Below the pieces are notes generated by a model. That model was not told where the DNA came from and ran no database searches. It worked only from the letters and a program-made list of their open reading frames with translations. Below, one piece after another: positions 1-9,462 of a DNA stretch of 64,000 nucleotides; the stretch's first letter is position 1, and the number at the start of each line of letters is the position of its first letter. The stretch is from the NCBI GenBank assembly GCA_964016985.1, contig OZ024823.1, positions 62,578,514 to 62,642,513 of the forward strand, given 5' to 3'. The DNA comes from Anodontia alba (lineage: Eukaryota; Mollusca; Bivalvia; Lucinida; Lucinidae). The translations under genes were made by a program, and so were the position numbers.

Positions 1-640
1 TTTATGATTTTAATCTGAACACACAAGGTTTTGTATACTAAGAAATTGTTAAGTATCAACTGGGCCTCCATAGAAACGTTTACGTTTTCAAACAATGCAA
101 TATTTGCATATCTGCTATACAGTTGTTTTATATACAAACATGTCCAGGCTTTCTTCCTATATCAAAATAAATCGTATATCTTTCCGATGCTAGGGTTAGC
201 AAAAATTGAGTACTGGAGTCCTTACTAGGTGTTAGCGAAAGCGTAGCATGAGTATTTAAAGATAGTCAGTATATTTAAGATTGCTTTGTACAAAGTTACA
301 ATATAACTAAGTGAATTCACTTTTGTGCTCATAACATTCAATAATTTCTGTTGAGGCAGGAATGGAAACTCTTTCTGATATCACTCGATTTGGTTTATTC
401 CAGTTATTGATCCTATCCAACATCCAAGATAGTTTTGTTTCTGTACTGTTAAATGAAATGAACATTTTAGTATTGGTTTTCACACACCGACTTAATATAC
501 AACCTTGTGCAAGAAACTTGTCAATCAGAATTAATAAAAATAAATATTACGCAGCGATAGAAAATGAGTGCTTCGTGTAAAAGCTAACAGCGAAGATCCA
601 GATAGACGCAGTCTGATTAGTACCTTAATGGGCCTTCTTG
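1..640. other. AT-rich non-coding DNA, no gene recognised
   Basis: I see no convincing coding region, splice-flanked exon or repeat here. Short open frames exist on the + strand, but their composition looks random and no protein family is recognisable. Confidence 0.6.
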
Positions 641-866
641 TAGTGGACTGTGTTTAGGCCGAATAAGTTTTACGTATTTCTTAGATATAATGCATTAAAT
701 CTAATGGACTGTGCTGAGACTTTATCATGTAACGTCTTTCACTATGCGTAACTTGTTAATTCTAGTCTTTTATGCTGAGATGGAATCGGGTTTATGCATT
801 TCCCAGAGAGCGGAGAGCGTTATATAGATTCCAAAAGGAATGACCCTTGAGAGCCATGTAGTGAAA

Positions 867-924
<58 letters not shown>

Positions 925-1610
925 CTGAAAATAGCTGAAGTATCGAAGATTGCTGGGTCCGACCAGTTAGTTTCGCCCAGTTTAGCTACATCAGTAACCC
1001 TCGTGATTTAAAAAAAAAAAAAAAAAAAAACATCCGGAACGGTTCAATGTGACAAAGGACCAGAAGTTATGAACTACATTATAGCGAAGTACTTGGACTG
1101 TGCTGAGGGTGTGTAAAATGTCAATTTTCCGACTATGTTGAGGCGAAGTTCTCTTTGCTCAGTTCCCATAGAGATGCGACTGTGCTGAGACTGAATCGTT
1201 TTTGCGCATTTCGGGTGCAGACTACAGTAAATTTGGTGGATTCTACCAATGCAGAATATGACAAATTTAATGAATTTTGCTGTAACATAATCCGTTTTGC
1301 GAATTTTCAATGCAGTATGCATTAATTGTGATTGACCTCACTGTCACTGTCTCAATAAAACCGAGACTCCCATTTTCTAACCCATAGAGTGTTCCTTGTT
1401 TCCAAAGGCAATCTTTTTGACGTTTATCTCACTGCCTCTATATAGAGTTTGCGCATTTCCATTGCGGAATGGTTATCTCTAGTGGACTATGCTGAGCATA
1501 CATTAGTTTTGCGCATTTAACATTCGGAATTCGATAAATGTAGTGAATAATTCTGCGGCTGGATTAGGTTGGTATATTTCCCATAGGCCACAATGTACCA
1601 TCTGGTTTGT
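640..1610. repeat. Degenerate short-period repeat (core like 'ggactgtgctgag')
   Basis: A core resembling ggactgtgctgag, often followed by 'tttgcgcatttc' and a 'ttcggaa'-like stretch, recurs near 647, 703, 768, 1097, 1180 and 1490. Spacing is irregular (tens to a few hundred bases) and the copies are strongly diverged. It looks like an old tandem array interrupted by a CA microsatellite (869-923). No coding potential is apparent. Confidence 0.45.
869..923. repeat. (CA)n microsatellite
   Basis: An uninterrupted CA dinucleotide tract. Confidence 0.97.
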
Positions 1611-2033
1611 CAAAGCCTCATTGTAATTATATATAAATCTGTTATAACCTGCAGTTGCGTGAAGAGTAGCGACTTACTTTTAATTTTATCTAATCATAGA
1701 CGAAAATGGTGTGTTAGCATGATTAGGCTATGTTAGGACTACGTCAATATATCTATTTCGTAAACACGATCAATAATGTAGGAATATGATAAGAAAACAA
1801 AAGTCTGTAATTAGGCCTCAATCTAGGACTAATATACACGAACGACGAAACGAGGAAGAAAAAGAGACAGTGATCCTCAGATGAACAAGTTACTTCTCTG
1901 CCAATATATTATTTTGTTGTTGTTGTTTCTTTGTTGTTGTTTATTTTTTGTTGCTGTCTTTTTATTTTGTTTTGTATTGTTATAATCTGTTATTTTTTTA
2001 TTTATTTATATATTTATTGTTGTAACGGATGCA

Positions 2034-2035
<2 letters not shown>
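1611..2035. other. Non-coding, T-rich toward the right
   Basis: No gene, splice signal or repeat family recognised. The right half is rich in TTG and TTA and leads into a TA microsatellite. Confidence 0.6.

Positions 2036-2130
<95 letters not shown>
2036..2130. repeat. (TA)n microsatellite
   Basis: A TA dinucleotide run of about 95 bp. A second run lies just downstream at 2336-2374, on the other side of a tRNA-like SINE. Confidence 0.97.
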
Positions 2131-2131
<1 letters not shown>

Positions 2132-2221
2132 TGTAATGAGTGCGCACCAAAAGTATACCCTATCCAACGGGTCATTGAGAGAAATCAAACATAATACTGT
2201 TCCATGAAACTTGTTTTTTAA

Positions 2222-2312
2222 CAAGCGTAGTGGTGCAGTGGTTATGTCTCCTGACTCTGAATGGCTAGGCGCTGCCGTCGTAGCCGGCGTGGGTTCGAAC
2301 CTCACTCAGCCC
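2222..2312 (+). mobile_element. tRNA-like SINE segment between two TA runs
   Basis: Both internal Pol III promoter elements are visible: an A-box-like GTGGTGCAGTGG (about 2230) and a B-box GGTTCGAACC (2292-2301), with spacing like a tRNA that has a long variable arm. It lacks a clean acceptor stem and sits between two TA microsatellites. I read it as a tRNA-derived SINE head or tRNA pseudogene, not a functional tRNA. Confidence 0.6.
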
Positions 2313-2333
2313 AGTAGTATTTCATATTCCTCC

Positions 2334-2335
<2 letters not shown>

Positions 2336-2374
<39 letters not shown>
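2336..2374. repeat. (TA)n microsatellite
   Basis: TA dinucleotide run directly 3' of the tRNA-like segment. Confidence 0.95.
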
Positions 2375-2378
<4 letters not shown>

Positions 2379-2379
<1 letters not shown>

Positions 2380-2716
2380 ACTTTACAAAATTGCGATCAA
2401 CTGGCTAGTGCACTGAGCCATTACTAAAAAAGGACAAACAATTAAACAGATTCTTAGAAATCAATAGAATGAACAAATACATTTATACTCATAACAAACA
2501 TTTTTTCTCATAATGAGTGGAAACTCATGTTAGGCAGAAGAATATTACAAAACCTATACTTCATCCGAAATTACAGCAAAAATATAAATTTGGGATCCCA
2601 AAACATACATGTAAATATACATAAAATATACTTTAGTACATGTAAAGTATATAACTTTACAAAATGGCGATTAACTGGCGAGTGCACTGAGGCATTACCA
2701 AACAAGGACAGGTGAG
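2379..2716. repeat. Direct duplication of ~60 bp, ~274 bp apart
   Basis: The stretch from 2379 (aactttacaaaattgcgat onward to 'aaaggaca') recurs at 2653 with only a few mismatches. Nothing else is recognisable between the two copies. Confidence 0.65.
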
Positions 2717-2827
2717 TATAACTTGACCATTGATCAAGCTAGGGTCAGCCAGGTATATATTTAGAGTAAATTTAGGATAAGGCCCAAAATAGGAATCCCT
2801 GTGACAATTTTATTATTATTACTTCTT

Positions 2828-3003
2828 TTAAGCTCACCTGAGCCGGTCAATCCGTCCGTCCATCGTCCGTCCACACCTTTGAACGACTGCTCCTCTGAAC
2901 CCCTGGGACAATTTTCTTTAAACTTCATGTGAAACCTTATGTCAAGTACAAATTAAAAATTGTACAATGGTCACGGTCCGTTAATTAAGATGGCCGCTAT
3001 GTC
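2828..3003. mobile_element. HINE/pearl-like (Helentron-associated) element, left flank
   Basis: It starts with 'agctcacctgag', has a short TCCG/GTCC-rich tetranucleotide stretch (2853-2875), then 'ctcctctgaacccctgggac' and 'aagatggccgc'. This arrangement matches, in the other orientation, the end of the element at 25815-27825. The sequence stops exactly where mariner 1 begins, and similar sequence resumes at 11508, so the mariner appears to have inserted into this element. Confidence 0.5.
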
Positions 3004-3197
3004 TATACGAGGAGTAATCGAAAAGAATGTGGACCGCCCCGTTATTTTGAAAACTATTTCACGTAAGATAACAAAAACTTGCATAGATGAGAATTAATTA
3101 CCTGTAAACTGACTCAAGCTTTCACATGACGTCATATTCAAGTATGCAAAGTGTGACGTCATTTTAATAATGTCACATACTGCGTTAATGGTCCACA

Positions 3198-3745
3198 ATG
3201 TCGGACGACGTTTTATTTGAGCAGAGTCTGTATCGGAAATTAAAGCCGATTTAGAGAAAGTTTATGGGGCTTCTGCACTCAAGAAATTGTAAATGGATCA
3301 GACGATTAAGAGAAGGGCGCGATACCGTTAAAGATGACCCTAAATCATCAACATCAGTAACAGACAAAATCATCGCGGATGTACAACAGCATGTAAAGCA
3401 AGACCGCCGAGTTACTGTCAGGGAAATAGCTGAAACATTTAGCATTTCATATGGAAGTGCCCAGAAGATTTTAACTGACAAACTTGGAATGTTGCGTGTT
3501 TGCGCAAGATGGGTACCTCAGCTACTGACGCCCGAGCAAATAGGGGTTCGGGTTGAACTCTGTTCAGAATTTGTAGAACGCGTTAGGGCAGTTCTGATCG
3601 TATTGTAACATGCGATGAAACATGGGTACACTTTTACGAGCCCGAATCTAAACAACAAAGTGGTGTATAGAAACATCCAACATCATCCTCCCCTTTTAAA
3701 GCCAAACTTTCTAAGTCAGTTGGCAAAGTTATGTGCTTTAAAAAA
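3198..3745 (+). pseudogene. Mariner transposase, N-terminal part (broken)
   Basis: The ATG at 3198 opens a mariner-type N-terminus (MSDDVLFEQ) but the frame stops within 20 codons. Homology continues in another frame with the linker (DDPKSS), the second helix-turn-helix (DRRVTVREIAETFSISYGSA, QKILTDKLGM) and the WVPQLLTPEQ motif. Near 3610-3640 another frame carries the first catalytic Asp motif (TCDETWVHFYEPES), and near 3690-3730 a 'KSVGKVM'-like stretch. Recognisable homology ends at about 3745. At least two frameshifts and an N-terminal deletion make this an inactive copy. The family assignment is secure from the motif order. Confidence 0.88.
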
Positions 3746-4169
3746 CAAACAAAGAAAAACAAACTATTTGCCAAGGAACACGACGTTTTGCCATCAAGTG
3801 GCCTTTCTCAAGAAGATCAATTCAATCCGATATCTACATTTGAAATAAAGTACTTAAATACATATCAAAATTACATTAAAGATTAGATTTCTTATAATAC
3901 TACTGCTTTCTATAGATCGATCTTATAGATAGATCGCAAACAACATGACGTGACATCATGATGTCATCAATTTTCCCGCCGTCATGTTATTACGCCAAAT
4001 TTACACACTAATACTACAGACTTTAAATAACTTAAAACAACTGATCCAGAGCACCCCACTTCCCATAAAGACTCGAATCAGTCTGCCCAGATGAGCAGGC
4101 TGATCCGAATCTTCGCTGGACACACATATGCTTTTGTTAGAAGTACATCCCTCTAGCTCAGTCACCCAG

Positions 4170-4333
4170 ACAAATAAATTAATAATAAATAAATAAATAC
4201 ACATACAAATAAATAAATAAATAAAGAAAATGAAATATATTTTAAACAATCAAATAAAAATAAATAAATAAAACATGATAGTTTGAATAAATAAATACAT
4301 ACATTAATAAATTAATAAATAAAATAAATTGAA

Positions 4334-4365
<32 letters not shown>

Positions 4366-4384
4366 AAACTTCTGCAAATGAATA

Positions 4385-4450
<66 letters not shown>
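4170..4450. repeat. Compound microsatellite (TAAA)n, (TA)n, (GT)n
   Basis: TAAA-type tetranucleotides dominate 4170-4366, followed by TA at 4386-4402 and a clean GT tract to 4450. Confidence 0.93.
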
Positions 4451-4453
<3 letters not shown>

Positions 4454-4590
4454 GCGCAAAGTAAGAATCGGTACAATTTCGGAATTGTCCTGCGCAAAGT
4501 AAGAATTCAAGAATTCTCACTTTGCCGGGTGAAGTAGGAATTCTTACTCTGCGCAAGACGGTTCCGGAATTGCTCCTGCCATTGTACATG
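4451..4590. repeat. Palindromic 'gcgcaaagtaagaat' MITE fragment
   Basis: It contains repeated and inverted copies of gcgcaaagtaagaat and of a cggtacaattCCGGAATTG-like block. A related stretch in inverted orientation is at 7140-7300 (ccggaattggcggactttgc, ctcactttgcgcc). Probably a short non-autonomous palindromic element present in two damaged copies. Confidence 0.5.
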
Positions 4591-4599
4591 TATTAGTAA

Positions 4600-4710
4600 T
4601 TTGTATTTCTTATGACAGTAAATCATAATGATTTAAAACTCTTTGGCATTTTGAAAATGTATTAAAAGGATTAGATTTTTCTTTTCGACGTATTTCCATT
4701 CTCCAGTACT

Positions 4711-4744
<34 letters not shown>

Positions 4745-5574
4745 TTTAAAAACAGTTGCCGACCAGTCCACCATTGTGAAATGGAAGATAAATCAGCGTC
4801 ATCTGTCGTTTCAACCATGTTTTCCTATCAGGGTGCTTGGACATCTTTGAAGCTTGTTTTTCCGCATAGTAGCATTACAAGGTTATGACTTATGATTGTG
4901 GCTCTTTTATGTGATTACCAATCAAAACGCATGTACGCATTCAACATCATGCAGTCAGCATTACGTTAACACGCCTATGCTAAATATTTAATATTATGTC
5001 TGCTCAAAACTTAATTGCGGGTAACCTTAAGAACTACCTTATTGTCAAAGCGTTTCTAAGATTATACATGTACCAAATCTATAACAAACATAGATAGCGG
5101 GTACTCATGGAGGAGGTTTATTACGAGTGCCCATAAACTATGGTTTAGAGGAGAAAAAGTAATGTTTATCCCTGTAAACCCAATTTTTCTCTATATGAAG
5201 CTGGGTTTGCTGGGGCCTTCAATGAATGGACTTGTTAACGTGATGGAACGCCGTGGTTAAACAAAGAAAGAAAGAAAAAAGAAAGTTAACAGAAAGGAAG
5301 GAAGAGAGGAAGAAAGGAAGGACATACCGCAAGTAGAAATTGGATTCTACCAGTATATAGTGTGGGGTAGTTTAATGAGTCTAAGATGCGTTAAATTTAT
5401 TTATTTATTATCTCATTTATTTATGCAGATAAGGTCCATATTAACCAACGCACGGTGCTTATTCACATTCTCCGACGCACAACGCATAACTTTAAACTTC
5501 AAACAGCAATAGACGATATCTTTTATTTTTGTTTTCTTGTAATCTTCATAGAAAATAAGACATTGTATTTATAA

Positions 5575-5626
<52 letters not shown>

Positions 5627-5703
5627 AAAAAAAAATGACATTTTATGTGAATCATCTGCTTAGCAGCTGAATCACATGGAATGCCAAGGTTCTTTTTTTT
5701 TTT

Positions 5704-5735
<32 letters not shown>

Positions 5736-6062
5736 TTGTTTTTTTTTTTTTTTTTTTTGCCAATGAAAAATATCGATATTAAATTTAGAATGCTTTGCGC
5801 TTTAATTGTTAACGTTATTCTAAATCTTAAGTCTTTTGACGTTAAGCATGCTGAGTAAAATTGCAGCAGACGACATTTTGAAATTGCAGCAGACGACAGT
5901 TTGAAATTAACTTTCTTTTCTTGCCATAAAATAGGGTTTGCAAATTGTCTCCTGGTCAGCTAGCGAGAAATGCCAAAACCTATTTTGAAAAATAAATAAA
6001 TAAATAAATAAGAAAGACAATTTGAATGCATTGTCATTTTCTGGAAAAAAATAAGAATGTTG
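4600..6062. other. Non-coding with poly-T tracts and a damaged MITE copy
   Basis: Poly-T tracts lie at 4712-4742, 5591-5622 and 5692-5758. Around 4985-5215 there are scattered matches to the hairpin MITE at 6063-6311 (acacgcct, tctgctcaaaac, gcgggtactc, ctgtaaaccc), which suggests a heavily diverged copy. No gene is recognised. Confidence 0.55.
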
Positions 6063-6311
6063 CATCACGAAAACACGCCTATACAATTTAGACCCCCTTA
6101 AACCCCACTTTTATATAGTAAAACTGGGGTTTACAGGGGTATGCATTATTTTTCTTGTTTCTGCTCAAAAACATAGATTGTGGGTACTCGAGTACCCACA
6201 ATCTATGTTTTGAGCAGAAATATGAAAAAATATCCGATTTTTTTATCCGAAAATTTTATGTTTTTGGAGGTAAAATTTTCTATATATTTGAATAGGCGTG
6301 TTTTCGTAATG
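6063..6311. mobile_element. Hairpin MITE 'G', copy 1
   Basis: The terminal inverted repeats are catcacgaaaacacgcctat (6063-6082) and its complement aataggcgtgttttcgtaat. The centre is a perfect palindrome around ctcgag, with arms reading tctgctcaaaaacatagatt and gtgggtact. No coding capacity. A second full copy is at 13372-13668. Confidence 0.85.
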
Positions 6312-6774
6312 TAAAATGTTGCCTTCTGATTTTTTTTTCTACCCGCATGTTTCTTATTTCTCCACGAAACCATAAAATGTAGGTATTCTTAGAAATATCA
6401 CGTTGAGGCGCTTCTAATGAGAAGCCACAACATATGTTTCAATGGAGTTATAAGAAAACTATCATGTAGATACTCCGTCTTAACTACAGCTGTAACTTCA
6501 TACAATATCATTTGTAGGGGTTTGTTGTTCTTGTTGTTGTTGTTTTTTTTGGGGGGGGTTGTTGTTGTTGTTTTTTTTTTTTGTGTTTTTTTTTGTTTTG
6601 TTTTTTTTTTGTTTTGTTATTATTATTGTTTTTATCATTATTGTGAATATTTGTTTTGTACTTTATTAATATTTCAAAGTAATAAAAACAGAAATCGGAC
6701 AAATTTCAGATTTGCACAACTGACATTTATGCCTTTCGTTCGTGGTGGGGTTAGTATTATCATTATCATTATAG

Positions 6775-6805
<31 letters not shown>

Positions 6806-6993
6806 CATTATTTTGTTGTTTATTAATATTTTAAAGAAATAAAAAAGACATCGGACGAATTTCAGATTTGAACAACTAAATAAATGGAGCCTCCCTCTCT
6901 CCATGGAGAAAAGTCATGTACCCATTTATGCCATTTATGCCTTTTATTACAGACAATCGTGATCATATCCTCTGAAGTATGCCGATCTCCGAG
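6312..6993. other. Low-complexity G/T-rich and ATT-rich stretch, no gene
   Basis: Contains T/G homopolymer-rich DNA (6520-6625) and an ATT triplet run (about 6778-6805). Open frames across it encode only low-complexity peptides. Confidence 0.7.

Positions 6994-7063
<70 letters not shown>
6994..7063. repeat. (TATC)n microsatellite
   Basis: Clean tetranucleotide tract of about 17 units. Confidence 0.97.
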
Positions 7064-7139
7064 GTGTCCTGTTCTTATCAAATGAAGCTAATTCTCGTTC
7101 CGTCTTTCCCCGAAACCAACCTACTAGTTTAATATATTC

Positions 7140-7300
7140 TCACTTTGTCCAAACTATTCCCACTTTGCGCAGGCACATTTACCTTATCGATCAACTACAA
7201 TATTTCTTGCGCTATTCTAGACTTGTCCGGTACAATTCCGGAATTGGCGGACTTTGCGCAAGACAATTCCGGTATTGTACCGATTCTCACTTTGCGCCGA
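7140..7300. repeat. Palindromic MITE fragment related to 4451-4590
   Basis: Contains ccggaattggcggactttgc and 'ggtattgtaccgattctcac', an inverted match to the block near 4450-4510. Confidence 0.45.
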
Positions 7301-7309
7301 ACATATACA

Positions 7310-7850
7310 CTTAAGTCGAGGCCCAGAAATCCCTATAACATACCCGTACAACAAGCGCACCTTACCAGTCCACGCCTCCATGCAGTCTGCTCAGAGTCCT
7401 TGCTGTCACCCAACAGGCAACCACGACCCAAAAGTCCTTACGCGCGGCTAGCAAAGACACTAAACAGACCTCACGGATGCGCATTCTGCTCGCCGTCCCT
7501 GTCTGGATCACATGCAATGCCACAGGAATCACCATGCCCCAAAAATAATTGTAAAAACCATTACAGATATACATGCCTAAACCTCTTATGTCTGTCTGTC
7601 AATCAGATATGAACCATAGCACAGCAGCTCCAACAAGATGACTCACACACCCAGCAAAGACCCAGAGCATACCCCGAATCTGCGCAGCCTGATCAGAGTT
7701 CTCCCTGCACAGTATGTAGACAGCTAAGAGCTCAATCCATTTTTGTACAGCCAGCAAAGACCCGAAACTGACTGCGCCAACCCGCAGGTCAGTCCGCGTC
7801 CTCACCACGCACACATGTCAATTGCAGGAACAGCCATGACCATGTTCAAA
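7310..7850. other. GC-richer non-coding stretch with 'gcag..ctg.tcagag' motifs
   Basis: Two loosely similar segments (near 7365-7500 and 7675-7830) contain alternating 'gcagtctgctcagag', 'cagcaaagaccc' and 'cgcgtcc' motifs that resemble the MITE segments near 14150 and 15850. I do not see a gene. Confidence 0.4.
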
Positions 7851-8837
7851 TTCATACTATTTTTAGTTAATATCTCGTATAAGAAAAAACTTATGACAAC
7901 AAAATAACAAAAAAAAAAGATAAAAAAAAAGTCATTCCTTTATGGCAGGTACAATAACTGTTTGCTCTTAAGCTTTATCATTCAGTTCATGTGGTTTTAC
8001 AGTGAGCAGTAGTTCATCCAGAGTTTCTCTCTTTCCCCTCTGTATATGTCTTTTTTCATTCTTGACCTTTCTATCCATATCACTTGCATATCCTTAAGAC
8101 AGTGGCCATCCGAGTTAAAGTGGATAGCCACGGAGAACTCTTTCCTTGTGCCAATACTTGAACGATGTTCAATTATACGGTCCTTCAGTCGTCTGTTGGT
8201 TTCCCCTACATACACCGTTTTATCACAAGCCCTACAGACAATGGCATATACCACATTTTCTGACTCGCAGTCAACATGGAATGTAATGTTGAACTCTTTC
8301 TTCTTGTCAGATGACTGTAGCTTGTCAGTTGCTATTATGAGTGGACATACACTACAGGTTTTTTTCCGCAAATGTACGATCCATTACACTCCTTTCTTCG
8401 TAGTGTTTTATTTGTTTTGCTATGTACCAAGATGTCTGTCAGGTTTCTTTGCCATTTGAATGCTGTGATTGATGGCTCAGGTTAGACAGACCATCCTTTC
8501 TGGTCTGTGAAGAATTGACGTCCGTTGCTGCACAATTCTTCTGACATCGGGTAGAGCGCTGGAATATGTGATGACAAAGGGAACTCTATCTTTCTTCCTT
8601 TTGTCATCTGCTTGTCTATATACAAGTAGGTCTTCCCATCTCTTGGTGTCAACTTTCTGTAGCTGTCCCTTTGTCAGCCTGCTTGGATACCCCCTCTTTC
8701 TAAGCTGACAGACAAGTTCCTTCTTTTCTCTTTGATAATCTTCATCCCTGCTGGATATCCGCTTCAAGTAGATGCCAAATCCATAGAGTATGGCCTTCTT
8801 CACTGATGTGGGATGTTCCGACTTTATATGAAGATAT

Positions 8838-9145
8838 TTGTTTGTTTGTGTTGAGGTTTTACGGCCCAGTCAACCCAATGGGGTCTTGTCGAGCGCGCTC
8901 AGTTTACCTAACCACACGTTAACTGGGCAGGCTTAGTTCTCTAAGCGGTTAACCAGTATCGTGCACATTCTTTCGCCAGAAACTGACAACTGCCCTTCTT
9001 GAATCAGCGGAAGGGAGGGAATGACCGTAGAAAATATTTCATGATCAATCTCCATGAAAGAATGTTGGCGACTTCGGCGGGGGTTGAACCCGCGATCTCC
9101 TGGTCTCCAGTCGGACGGCGCATCCAACTGAGCCACCGAGGCCAG
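8838..9145 (-). mobile_element. SINE family A, copy 1 (tRNA-like head on minus strand)
   Basis: On the minus strand it starts with a tRNA-like head (A-box TGGCTCAGTTGG, B-box GGTTCAACCC region near 9085) and ends near 8850 in 'ggccgtaaaacctcaacac'. Copies with the same full arrangement lie at 26044-26346 and 46012-46310, with truncated ones at 20384-20585, 31337-31553 and 29950-30062. This copy sits inside the Penelope-like element. Confidence 0.88.
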
Positions 9146-9173
9146 AGATATGTATGCTTATCAGTTGGCTTAG

Positions 9174-9462
9174 AATAGTGGCCCCGGTGTTAGTCTTACT
9201 CTTTCTTGCTTTGTGGTTTATTCTACGAGGCGATTTGTTGTATGTCTTTCCGTGTGTCATTTTGTTCTTGTGTTTTTCAGTCCTTTTAGTATTACGATTA
9301 CCTCGCTTGGGGAAGAGAGAGCTAAGCTTAGTGCTTTTTCGTACGTTTGTTCGGTTTGTGCTTGTTTAGATTTGTCGGTTTCCTCTTCCTCTTGGGGTCT
9401 GGGAAGGGCTGCGGTTTATGATTGTTTCACTCCCTGGACTTTTCTCTTACCTTTTTTGTCTC
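9174..9462. repeat. Repeat X, copy 1 (shared with 62157-62440)
   Basis: About 285 bp from 'cccggtgttagtct' to 'ctggacttttctcttacctt' is nearly identical to 62157-62440, which lies in the leader region of the L1-like element at the right end. Here it is joined to SINE-A and together they interrupt the Penelope-like element. Confidence 0.85.

Noticed and set aside
1931..2305. Open frames over the TA microsatellite on both strands
   Set aside because: They encode only Tyr-Ile repeats from simple sequence.
4242..4589. Open frames with His-Thr repeats
   Set aside because: Product of the GT microsatellite.
5569..5858. Poly-Lys / poly-Phe frames
   Set aside because: Product of poly-T tracts.
6417..7132. 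Frames over the T/G-rich, ATT and TATC tracts
   Set aside because: Low-complexity translation only, with no domain.
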